From: GCA-2731375 sp047518225
GTDB taxonomy: Bacteria; Pseudomonadota; Alphaproteobacteria; GCA-2731375
DNA length: 12,579 bases
Assembly (NCBI GenBank): GCA_047518225.1
Contig: JAKZRK010000189.1
Coordinates: 1 to 12,579 of the forward strand
Reading direction: 5' to 3'
The position numbers and the translations under genes are program-made. Positions 1 to 6,451 of the stretch are shown piece after piece. Below the pieces are notes generated by a model that saw only the letters and a program-made list of their open reading frames with translations, was not told the DNA's origin and did not search any database. Within the stretch, counting starts at the first letter, position 1. Every line of letters starts with the position of its first letter.

Positions 1-153
1 CTTTTGCAGGCTGGAAAATCGATCTTCAATTGGTTACAATCCGTCACCGCTGTTCTCCGCGCTAAATTCCGCTTAAGCAACTGAATTATAACGCATTAAT
101 GGAGATCAGCGGTACCTTTTCGTGACGTATTCGGGCTAGAGCGCTTCCGCCCG
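1..153. other. Left flank without recognised gene
   Basis: This stretch lies between the window edge and the stop codon of the RND pump. It is more AT-rich than the genes. I see no coding frame, no RNA gene and no clear hairpin-plus-T-run terminator. The only notable motif is CTAGAGCGCTTCCG at 136-149, which matches the end of the dispersed repeat arm described elsewhere in 13 of 14 positions. Confidence 0.5.
136..149 (+). repeat. Possible fragment of the dispersed repeat arm
   Basis: The 14 bases CTAGAGCGCTTCCG match the outer end of the repeat arms at 5519-5552 and 12421-12454 (reverse complement) with one difference. The similarity stops after this point, so it is either a heavily decayed copy or chance. 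It ends four bases before the RND stop codon, and other copies here also sit close to gene ends. Confidence 0.3.
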
Positions 154-3100
154 TCAATCGATCCTGGCCAGGCCCAAATCATCGAGGATTGTATAAATCG
201 CCGGCACCAGGAACAGCACCAGCACGGTGGTGGCCATCAGCCCGAAAGCCAGGCTGGTGACCAGCGGGATCAGAATTTGTGCCTGCAGGCTGGTCTCGGC
301 CAGCAGCGGCAAAAGGCCGACGATGGTGGTCAGCGACGTCAACAGGATGGCGCGGAACCGTGCGGTGCTGGCCAGCGGCGCGGCCTCGGAAACCGATTGG
401 GTATCGCCGTGATAATGCTTGATGAAATTGATCAGCAGGATGGAATCATTGACCACGACGCCGGCCAGCGCCACGAATCCGAGCATGCTGGGCATGGTGA
501 AATCCAGGCCCAACAGCATGTGTCCGGCGATGGCGCCGACCAGGGCGAAGGGAATGATAATCATCACGATCAACGGTTCGATATAGCTTTTGAACTGAAA
601 GCTCAATAGCAGATAGACCCCGATCAAGCCGAGAATGAAGCCGCTGAACATCGAGCGTTGCGTGGTCTGGGCCTCCTTATTCTGGCCTTGCAGCGAGACC
701 GAGACACCTGCGTGGCGCTTTGCCAGTTCGGGAAAGAACCGCTTGGCCGTATCGGCGAGGATTTCGTTGGTATTGGCGACGGTGACATCCACATCGCCCT
801 GCACCACCACCGTGCGCTGTCCGTTGATCCGGTTGATGCGCGAATAGCCGCGCCCGGTTTCGATGTCGGCGATCGCGGTCAGTGGAATCATGCTGCCGTC
901 CGATTGCGAAATGGCGAAATTATCAATATCGGACAAACTGTCCTTGTTGCCTGGATCGATCCTGACGTCGATTTCGTAGGATTCCGCGCCGCGCTGTATT
1001 TCGCTTACCGTGGTGCCAAAAAATGCCGCGCGAAGCTGCTCGGCGATCTGGCGGGCATCGACGCCCAGGGTCGAAGCACCGTCTCTGAGCTTGATCCTCA
1101 ACTCTGGCTTGCCCGGCCGCAGGTCGTCGGTCAGATTGGAGGTGCCGCGGTATCCGCCGAGCCAATCCCTGAGTTCCAACGCGGCCGCTTTTAGTTCGCC
1201 CAAATCGCGGCCGGTGAGACGAACTTCAATGGCAAGACCCGCTGGCCCGATCTGGGGTTCGGCGAATCTTACCGATATGACGTCGGCCAGTCCGCCGGTC
1301 TCGGCGCGCCACTGGGCGATAACATCGTTGATGCGGCTGCTCCGGCTTTCCGAATCGAGCAAATCCGCGGTAACGGTGGCGACGTGCGGCCCGGTTTCCT
1401 TGGCGGTTGCGTTTTCGTTAAACTTCGTTACCACATTCTGAATCAACGTCTGGCCGCCAGGTTGCAGCGCGCTAAGCTTTTCATTGACCCGTTCGAGGGC
1501 GGCGGTGACACGGTCCACCACCTGTTCGGTGCGATTTAGGGGGGTGCCTTGGGGCAGGAGGATCCTTGCCTCCATGACATTGCCGTCAAGGTCGGGAAAG
1601 GCGGAAAACTCGAGCACGCCACCGGCGATGGCGCTCACGGCCAGCAGCAGCAGGCCGACCGCTATCCCGGCCGTCAGATACCGCCATTGGACGGCGATCC
1701 TGGCGATGGGGCCGACCACGCGAACGCCCAGCCATTCGATGCCTCCATCAATCGCGGTGCGCAGGCGCGACGGCTTATCCTCGGCCTTACCAAGCGCATG
1801 GGCCAAATGATTTGGCAGGATCAGGAAGGCTTCCACCAGCGAGACAACCAGGACGAACAGCATCACCACGGGCACCACGCGCAAAATCTGGCCGATATCA
1901 CCTTTCAGAAAGGCCAGGGAGCCGAAGATGCAGATCGTCGTTGCAAAGGAGGCAAAAACGCTCGGCAAGACCTGTCGCGTACCCTCGATCGCCGCTTCAA
2001 GGGGCGCCTTGCCCTGACTGCGCTTTGTTGCGATGTTCTCGGCAATCACGATGACGTCGTCCATCAACAGGCCAAGGACGATCAGCAGCCCGACCATGGT
2101 CAGCATATTGATGGTGTAGCCGACAGCGACCATCAGCACCACGGCGCCAAGAAACGAGATCGGCAAGCCGGCGGCGACCCAGAAGGCGTACCGGAAACTA
2201 AAGAACAGCCACAACGTCAGTAATACCAGCCCCAGGCCCTGGGCTCCATTGGTGATCAGCAGCTGCAGGCGGCCGCGCACGATCGAGGAAACATCGTTGG
2301 TGACCACCATCCCTATACCGGCGGGCGCTGTCTGGCGTTCACGCTCGAGGAAGACATTAACAGCATCGATCACTGCAAGCGTGTCTTCGGTTTCCGTCTT
2401 GGTGATATCCAGAATGGCGGCCGGCTTACCGTTGAACAATACCTTTGCCTCATCAAGGTCAAAACGGTCGGTGATCCTTGCGATATCGCCAAGGCGTACC
2501 TGCCCGCCGCCGGTGCCGGCGACGACGACGACATCATCAAATGCGCCCGGCGTCTTGCGTTCATCGGAAAAACGGATCAGCAGGTCCTGATCCCTGGTCT
2601 GAATGCCGCCTGCGGGCAGATCGAGGCTCTGGCGCTGGATAGCGCGGGCAACATCGGAAATGCTTGTGCCGTATTGCCGGACTGCCACATCCGACAGCTC
2701 GATGCGGATCTGGTGCTCGGAAAACCCCTTGATATCGACCTTGGGAATACCGCCGAAGCGCAGCATGCGGTCCTTCAATTCCTCGGCATAGGCTTTGAGG
2801 TCGGGCCTGCTGGCGGCACCGGTGAGCGCGACGGAAGCTACGAAGTCGGTCCGTCCCAGTTGCACGACAACCGGGTCTTCGGCCTGCTCGGGAAAATCGG
2901 TGATGGCGTCGACCTCGATGCGCACGTCGGTTGCAAAGCGGTCGAAATTGCCGCCTTCGGCCATTTCGATAACGGCGCGGGCAAGGCCCTCGCGCGCTTC
3001 GCAGCTCACTTCGGCGACATTATCGATGCCGTCGATGGCATCTTCGATGCGCTGGCAAATCGCCTCTTCGATATCCTCGGCGCGGGCGCCCGGGTTAAGC

Positions 3101-3240
3101 ACACTGACTTCGACCTTGTTCGGTTGGACCCGGGGAAAGGTTTCACGCTGAAGAACCGGCGCCGCCACCAAACCGGACAAGATGAAGGCGAGCATTATCA
3201 GGTTGGCCGCCGTCGGATGGCTGGCAAAAAAACGGATCAT
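154..3240 (-). CDS. RND-family efflux pump, inner-membrane permease
   Basis: This 1028-residue protein is full length for the AcrB/MexF-type resistance-nodulation-division family, the proton-driven inner-membrane pump of a tripartite efflux system. The topology is visible: TM1 at about 13-30, a periplasmic loop to about 325, TM2-TM6 at about 325-480, TM7 at about 520-540, a second periplasmic loop to about 865, then TM8-TM12. The paired aspartates of the TM4 proton relay are present at D394-D395 (LLMDDVIVIAEN). In TM10 the position of the AcrB relay lysine is occupied by N931-D932 (VVVNDSILLINF), as in some divergent RND subfamilies. The start ATG overlaps the adaptor stop codon (ATGA, 3237-3240), implying translational coupling. 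No outer-membrane channel or regulator gene is adjacent, so the channel is probably encoded elsewhere. The substrate cannot be read from the sequence. Confidence 0.95.
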   Translation of the reverse strand: MIRFFASHPTAANLIMLAFILSGLVAAPVLQRETFPRVQPNKVEVSVLNPGARAEDIEEAICQRIEDAIDGIDNVAEVSCEAREGLARAVIEMAEGGNFDRFATDVRIEVDAITDFPEQAEDPVVVQLGRTDFVASVALTGAASRPDLKAYAEELKDRMLRFGGIPKVDIKGFSEHQIRIELSDVAVRQYGTSISDVARAIQRQSLDLPAGGIQTRDQDLLIRFSDERKTPGAFDDVVVVAGTGGGQVRLGDIARITDRFDLDEAKVLFNGKPAAILDITKTETEDTLAVIDAVNVFLERERQTAPAGIGMVVTNDVSSIVRGRLQLLITNGAQGLGLVLLTLWLFFSFRYAFWVAAGLPISFLGAVVLMVAVGYTINMLTMVGLLIVLGLLMDDVIVIAENIATKRSQGKAPLEAAIEGTRQVLPSVFASFATTICIFGSLAFLKGDIGQILRVVPVVMLFVLVVSLVEAFLILPNHLAHALGKAEDKPSRLRTAIDGGIEWLGVRVVGPIARIAVQWRYLTAGIAVGLLLLAVSAIAGGVLEFSAFPDLDGNVMEARILLPQGTPLNRTEQVVDRVTAALERVNEKLSALQPGGQTLIQNVVTKFNENATAKETGPHVATVTADLLDSESRSSRINDVIAQWRAETGGLADVISVRFAEPQIGPAGLAIEVRLTGRDLGELKAAALELRDWLGGYRGTSNLTDDLRPGKPELRIKLRDGASTLGVDARQIAEQLRAAFFGTTVSEIQRGAESYEIDVRIDPGNKDSLSDIDNFAISQSDGSMIPLTAIADIETGRGYSRINRINGQRTVVVQGDVDVTVANTNEILADTAKRFFPELAKRHAGVSVSLQGQNKEAQTTQRSMFSGFILGLIGVYLLLSFQFKSYIEPLIVMIIIPFALVGAIAGHMLLGLDFTMPSMLGFVALAGVVVNDSILLINFIKHYHGDTQSVSEAAPLASTARFRAILLTSLTTIVGLLPLLAETSLQAQILIPLVTSLAFGLMATTVLVLFLVPAIYTILDDLGLARID

Positions 3241-4598
3241 GGACGCGGCGTCCCGCCTGCGGCCTCCGCCTTGAGCCTTGTCTGCAACCGTTCATCGGGC
3301 TGGGGCGCCAAGAGCATGCCCGCAACAGCCGGCGTCAGGTCGGATACGACGATCCGCTCGCCGGGCTCAATGCCCTCGTCGACGGCGGCAAGGTCGCCCT
3401 GGACCAGGCCGATGGTTACGGGGCGGATTTCGAGCCGCCGATCGGCGTTGACGACATAAAGCCCGCCTTCATGAAAGGCCGCGCGCGGCACCACGATACG
3501 GTCATATTTGGCGCGGGCGCGGATTTCGATCTCGACGAACATACCTTTGGTAAGTGGCGGGCGCAGGCCGGGCGCAGCCGTGGCATAGGCGCCGTCGACG
3601 GCCACGATGGCGCCTATGGTGCGTGTTTTCGGGTCGATCACATCACTGATGCGGGCAAAGCGGGCCGGCCATTCGATGATATCGTTGCCCGCGCGCAGGC
3701 GAACGGTCGCTTCAAAGCCAATTTCCTGAATGATCCGCGACAGGGACAGAACGGCATTGCCCATGGGCACGCCGCCGGCGGTGCTGGCCAGAACCATTGG
3801 GCGGAACTGGGAGATCGGATTTTGCGCTTCAACCTCGGCGACATCGAGGCTGTCGGCGGTAACCAGCGTACCACCGGTCTGGACGAATTGTCTTTCCTCG
3901 ACATTCACTTCGGCAATCCGGGCATCGAAGGGCAGCGCGATGCGGGTGCGGGCAAGATCGAGCTTCGCTGAATCCAGTTGCGCCCGATAGACGGCGATCT
4001 GCTCGCGCTGCACGGCGCGCTTGGTCGGCACCAGGCGCTGGGAATTCACCAGGTCTTGAACTTTCTTGCGCTGAGCCAGGGTCTCGCGCTGCTCAAGATC
4101 GAGGGCCGTTTTCACGACGGTGCCGCGTTTAAGCAGTTTCTCCTTGCGCGCCAGTTCTTCCTCGCGCAGTTGCAGGCCGCGCTTCTCGATTGTCAGTAGG
4201 TCAGCGGTGTTGGTTTCAGAGACCTTCAGTTCGGCCAATTTTGCCTGCGCCGAGCGGATATTGGCCTGTGCCTGGCTGATCGCAAGCGCGAAGTCAGCCG
4301 GCGAAATGCGCACGATCTCGGTGCCGGCGGGAAGGATGCCGCCCTTTTTGAGGTCGGGGTGCACATAGATCACTTCGCCGGCGACCTGGGCAATGGCGCT
4401 CCAAACGGTGCCGGGATAGACACTGCCAAAGCCGGTCACGCGCGGCACCAGCCGGACCGGCTCGGCGGTGATCACCCTGACGGCGCGGGCCCGTTCTTCG
4501 GGCGGGTGGCGCTCGGGCGCGTCGCGGCCGGCGACGAGATAATACAAAACGGCGATGCCGATAAGTACCGGCGGGATGAAAAGAAGTTTCCTGATCAA
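3237..4598 (-). CDS. RND efflux periplasmic adaptor (HlyD/AcrA-type membrane fusion protein)
   Basis: This 453-residue protein should link the RND pump to an outer-membrane channel. It has an N-terminal membrane anchor at about 5-23 (FIPPVLIGIAVLYYLVAG) without a lipobox cysteine. A split lipoyl/barrel-sandwich half follows at about 60-100, then a long charged helical hairpin at about 100-215 (predicted coiled coil). The second lipoyl half is at about 216-250, followed by beta-barrel and membrane-proximal parts. The start codon is TTG (4598-4596). It is chosen because GAGGA lies 7 bases upstream (4610-4606) and the signal anchor begins immediately after it. It is the first gene of the operon and overlaps the pump gene by four bases. 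It belongs to the adaptor family by architecture. The exact transported compound is unknown. Confidence 0.92.
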   Translation of the reverse strand: MIRKLLFIPPVLIGIAVLYYLVAGRDAPERHPPEERARAVRVITAEPVRLVPRVTGFGSVYPGTVWSAIAQVAGEVIYVHPDLKKGGILPAGTEIVRISPADFALAISQAQANIRSAQAKLAELKVSETNTADLLTIEKRGLQLREEELARKEKLLKRGTVVKTALDLEQRETLAQRKKVQDLVNSQRLVPTKRAVQREQIAVYRAQLDSAKLDLARTRIALPFDARIAEVNVEERQFVQTGGTLVTADSLDVAEVEAQNPISQFRPMVLASTAGGVPMGNAVLSLSRIIQEIGFEATVRLRAGNDIIEWPARFARISDVIDPKTRTIGAIVAVDGAYATAAPGLRPPLTKGMFVEIEIRARAKYDRIVVPRAAFHEGGLYVVNADRRLEIRPVTIGLVQGDLAAVDEGIEPGERIVVSDLTPAVAGMLLAPQPDERLQTRLKAEAAGGTPRP

Positions 4599-4605
4599 CA
4601 GCGTA

Positions 4606-4610
4606 TCCTC
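4606..4610 (-). promoter_or_regulatory. Ribosome binding site supporting a TTG start
   Basis: On the minus strand GAGGA sits 7 bases before the TTG at 4598-4596. This is the best Shine-Dalgarno match near the adaptor start and fixes an otherwise unusual start codon. Confidence 0.6.
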
Positions 4611-4655
4611 GTGAAACCGCCGTAGGGGTGGCCTTGGCGGCCCGCATGAAAACTA

Positions 4656-4690
4656 ATGATAGCCTACGCGCCAGGTTCCACAATCGTCAA
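4656..4690 (-). promoter_or_regulatory. Candidate promoter of the efflux operon
   Basis: On the minus strand TATCAT (4661-4656) is a good -10 match about 58 bases before the TTG start. Two possible -35 elements are TTGTGG (4683-4678, 16-base spacer) and TTGACG (4690-4685, spacing too long for this -10). This is a visual match only. The surrounding repeats (GCGCCAGG at 4668-4675 and 4736-4743) could be regulator sites. Confidence 0.3.
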
Positions 4691-4735
4691 AGTCGCTACC
4701 AGCCGCGGAGCTGATATTGCCGGCGTGAAAAGCCT

Positions 4736-4772
4736 GCGCCAGGCCGCTATCGATTGTACTATTCCCTGGCGC
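4736..4772. repeat. Inverted repeat in the efflux promoter region
   Basis: GCGCCAGG at 4736-4743 is a perfect inverted repeat of CCTGGCGC at 4765-4772 with a 21-base loop. A third copy, GCGCCAGG, lies at 4668-4675. A separate direct repeat is present too: GTACTATT followed by a CCTGG, at 4756-4769 and 4788-4802. The region lies between the toxin stop and the efflux operon, so an operator or the debris of a lost insertion are both possible. Confidence 0.35.
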
Positions 4773-4803
4773 GCGCGTCCCCAAAGGTACTATTGACCTG
4801 GAA

Positions 4804-5181
4804 CTACGTGGCCAGATCGCCCTCCCCGACCGAGCCGTCGGCGGCGCCAAGCATGGTTCGCACGATGTCTTCCTGGGCTGGCGCGCAGCTTATATCGTTC
4901 AGTTCAAGAAATACGACGGCGGCGATATAGGCCGTGCGCTTGTTACCGTCAGCAAAGACATGGCCGTTGACCAGAGCAAAACAATAGGCCGCCGCCAAGG
5001 TAAAAATATCCGGCCGGGAGGCATCATAGTGCCACTTGTTAAGAGGCCGCCCCAAAGCTGCCTTCAGCAAATTCTCATCACGCACGCCCGCCGAATGGCC
5101 GCCGAATAAGGCGACGGCTTGAGCGCCAATGGCCGCAACCTCGTCTTCGGTGAGCCAAATCGGTTCGCGCGCGGGCGCCAT
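4804..5181 (-). CDS. doc: Doc (death-on-curing) family toxin of a type II toxin-antitoxin system
   Basis: This 125-residue protein matches the usual length of Doc (P1 Doc is 126). The family signature HxFxDGNKR is complete: HVFADGNKRTA with H74, F76, D78, N80, K81 and R82. Doc proteins have a Fic fold but carry K where AMP-transferring Fic enzymes have G, and they phosphorylate elongation factor EF-Tu, stopping translation. The reading frame stays open upstream to 5331. ATG at 5181 is preferred because the product then begins like known Doc proteins and starts two bases after the antitoxin stop codon (TAA, 5186-5184). No strong ribosome site is close: AAGGAG lies about 14 bases upstream inside the antitoxin gene, suggesting translational coupling. 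Family assignment is secure. Whether the toxin is active here is unknown, given the broken antitoxin. Confidence 0.9.
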   Translation of the reverse strand: MAPAREPIWLTEDEVAAIGAQAVALFGGHSAGVRDENLLKAALGRPLNKWHYDASRPDIFTLAAAYCFALVNGHVFADGNKRTAYIAAVVFLELNDISCAPAQEDIVRTMLGAADGSVGEGDLAT

Positions 5182-5183
5182 GC

Positions 5184-5404
5184 TTATTTGGCCAGCTCCT
5201 TCAAGGCGTCGCGGTCGCGCGCCATGACCTCCCTGGCAATATTCATTGCCGTCTCGAACTTCGGATCGTAAGGCGTGATCAGCACCCCATGGGGGGTTTG
5301 ACCACATAAAGCTTGTCACCCTCTTTAACATTCAGACGGCTCAGAATTTCTTTTGGCCAGGTAGTCGCCAGCGAGTTTCCCGTTTTCCGCAGCTTGAGTT
5401 CCAT
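5184..5404 (-). pseudogene. AbrB/MazE-like antitoxin, frameshifted
   Basis: From ATG 5404 the frame encodes MELKLRKTGNSLATTWPKEI and continues through NVKEGDKLYVVK, a typical SpoVT-AbrB swapped-hairpin DNA-binding domain. It then runs into TGA (5280-5278) after only 41 residues. In another frame the expected C-terminal part continues directly (HGVLITPYDPKF, then helical sequence ending DALKELAK, TAA at 5186-5184). One extra base in the run of six C (5296-5291, minus strand) would restore a 73-residue protein of normal size. The C-terminal part normally wraps and neutralises Doc, so the truncated form should bind DNA but perhaps not the toxin. A sequencing or assembly error in the homopolymer, or a -1 ribosomal shift on it, are alternatives. 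A ribosome site AAGGA lies 9 bases upstream of the ATG. Confidence 0.85.
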
Positions 5405-5420
5405 GGATTTATCCTTCGAA

Positions 5421-5466
5421 AATTAATGTGTATGTTATTACATAAATATAATTAAATTGAAATTTA
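5421..5466. promoter_or_regulatory. AT-rich promoter/operator region of the toxin-antitoxin pair
   Basis: A sharply AT-rich island of about 45 bases precedes the antitoxin start and contains an imperfect palindrome, TATGTTATTACATA (5431-5444, arms TATGT/ACATA). AbrB/MazE-type antitoxins normally bind palindromes in their own promoter, so this is the likely operator. I could not settle individual -35 and -10 boxes. Confidence 0.4.
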
Positions 5467-5518
5467 CGTTTTGCGGACTATTCCGAAAGCATTGGAACGG
5501 TATAACGAGATGCCGACG

Positions 5519-5552
5519 CTAGAGCGGTTCCGGGCGATTGTAACCCATTTGA
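5519..5552 (+). repeat. Solo copy of the 34-bp dispersed repeat arm (left-arm orientation)
   Basis: Starting CTAGAGCGGTTCCGGG and ending ACCCATTTGA, this copy matches the terminal arm at 12421-12454 (reverse complement) in 30 of 34 positions. It has the same orientation as the left arm of the 265-bp element (12190-12223). It lies 98 bases before the dehydrogenase start. A degenerate opposite-facing arm occurs after that gene at 6423-6451. Confidence 0.85.
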
Positions 5553-5604
5553 CATGCGGAAGTTGTCCGACGCCCGGCCTGACCCGCCACCCGGATCGGC
5601 TAAA

Positions 5605-5616
5605 TTCGCATGCGAA
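5605..5616. promoter_or_regulatory. Perfect 12-bp palindrome upstream of the dehydrogenase
   Basis: TTCGCATGCGAA is a perfect palindrome 34 bases before the dehydrogenase ATG, in the expected promoter/leader region. It could be a repressor operator. No regulator gene is adjacent, and no convincing -35/-10 pair was found around it. Confidence 0.3.
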
Positions 5617-5650
5617 AACACCCGCCGTACAATCTTCATAGGATAGCAAC

Positions 5651-6415
5651 ATGAAAGAACTTGAGGGCAAGGCGGCCATTGTCACGGGGGCGAGCCGGGG
5701 CATTGGGGCCGCCACGGCGCGGGAACTTGCCAGACACGGCGTTGCCGTGGTCTTGGCCGCCCGCGGTTCGGACGAAATAGAGGCCATTGCAGCGGAGCTT
5801 CGCGGCGCGGGCGGCAAGGCGGCGGCGATTGTCTGCGATGTCAGCAGATACGCCGATGTCGCCGCCGCCGTGGCGCGGTGCCAGGATGCCTTTGGCCGGT
5901 TGGACATTCTTGTCAACAATGCCGGCGTCATCGAACCCATCGCGCGGCTGGGGGATTCGGACCCGGACCAGTGGGGCCGCGCCGCCGACATCAACTACAA
6001 GGGTGTCTACCATGGCCTGCGCGCGGCAATCCCGGTGATGGAGGCGCAAGGCTCCGGCGTCATTGTCAATCTCAGTTCGGGCGCGGCCACCGGCGCAAAC
6101 GAGGGTTGGAGCCACTATTGCTCCGCCAAGGCCGCCACGTTGTCGTTAACCCGTTGTGTCCATCGGGAATACGGCGACAGGGGCATTCGGGTGATCGGCC
6201 TCAGCCCCGGAACCGTGGCCACCGAAATGCAGGTTCTGATCAAGGCGTCGGGCATAAATCCCGTCAGCCGGCTGGACCCTTCGGTGCATATACCCACCGA
6301 TTGGCCCGCCCGTGCGATCGCCTGGCTGTGTACCGAGGACGCAACGGAATTCGCCGGCACCGACGTCTCTCTTAAGGATGACCACATCCGAAGACGAGCC
6401 GGGTTAACCCCGTAA
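5651..6415 (+). CDS. Short-chain dehydrogenase/reductase (SDR family)
   Basis: This 254-residue protein is a complete classical SDR, an NAD(P)-dependent oxidoreductase with a Rossmann fold. Visible motifs are the cofactor loop TGASRGIG (12-19), D63 (CDVS), NNAG (89-92), N115 of the catalytic tetrad (DINYKG), the catalytic serine at S142/S143, and Y156-x3-K160 (YCSAK). R16 in the glycine-rich loop hints at, but does not prove, NADP(H) preference. ATG 5651 is supported by AGGA at 5640-5643 with a 7-base gap. The substrate cannot be inferred. FabG-like annotations would be over-precise. The gene is alone on the plus strand, convergent with the dioxygenase gene, and is bracketed by two inward-facing copies of a dispersed repeat arm (5519-5552 and 6423-6451), which raises the possibility of acquisition or framing by that repeat. 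Confidence 0.93.
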   Translation: MKELEGKAAIVTGASRGIGAATARELARHGVAVVLAARGSDEIEAIAAELRGAGGKAAAIVCDVSRYADVAAAVARCQDAFGRLDILVNNAGVIEPIARLGDSDPDQWGRAADINYKGVYHGLRAAIPVMEAQGSGVIVNLSSGAATGANEGWSHYCSAKAATLSLTRCVHREYGDRGIRVIGLSPGTVATEMQVLIKASGINPVSRLDPSVHIPTDWPARAIAWLCTEDATEFAGTDVSLKDDHIRRRAGLTP

Positions 6416-6422
6416 TACCGCG

Positions 6423-6451
6423 CCAAATGGCCTAGCCCGGAACCGCGCTAG
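6423..6451 (-). repeat. Degenerate copy of the repeat arm (right-arm orientation), overlapping the TauD stop
   Basis: The stretch reads CCAAATGG, a shortened middle, then CCCGGAACCGCGCTAG. It aligns with the right arm of the 265-bp element (TCAAATGG ... CCCGGAACCGCTCTAG), with 15 of 16 matches at the outer end and about five bases missing internally. Its terminal CTAG (6448-6451) contains the minus-strand TAG that ends the dioxygenase gene. Confidence 0.65.

Noticed and set aside
2674..3459. 261-codon plus-strand frame opposite the RND pump and adaptor
   Set aside because: It lies antisense across the junction of two clearly real genes and its product shows no recognisable motif.
5182..5331. 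50-residue N-terminal extension of Doc
   Set aside because: This part is the antitoxin gene read out of frame. Doc homologues begin near residue 51 of this frame, at ATG 5181.
5549..5554. TTGACA in the solo repeat arm as a -35 box for the dehydrogenase
   Set aside because: No plausible -10 hexamer lies 16-18 bases downstream.
5464..5994. 176-codon minus-strand frame opposite the dehydrogenase
   Set aside because: It is a shadow of the SDR gene, whose motifs and start are clear.
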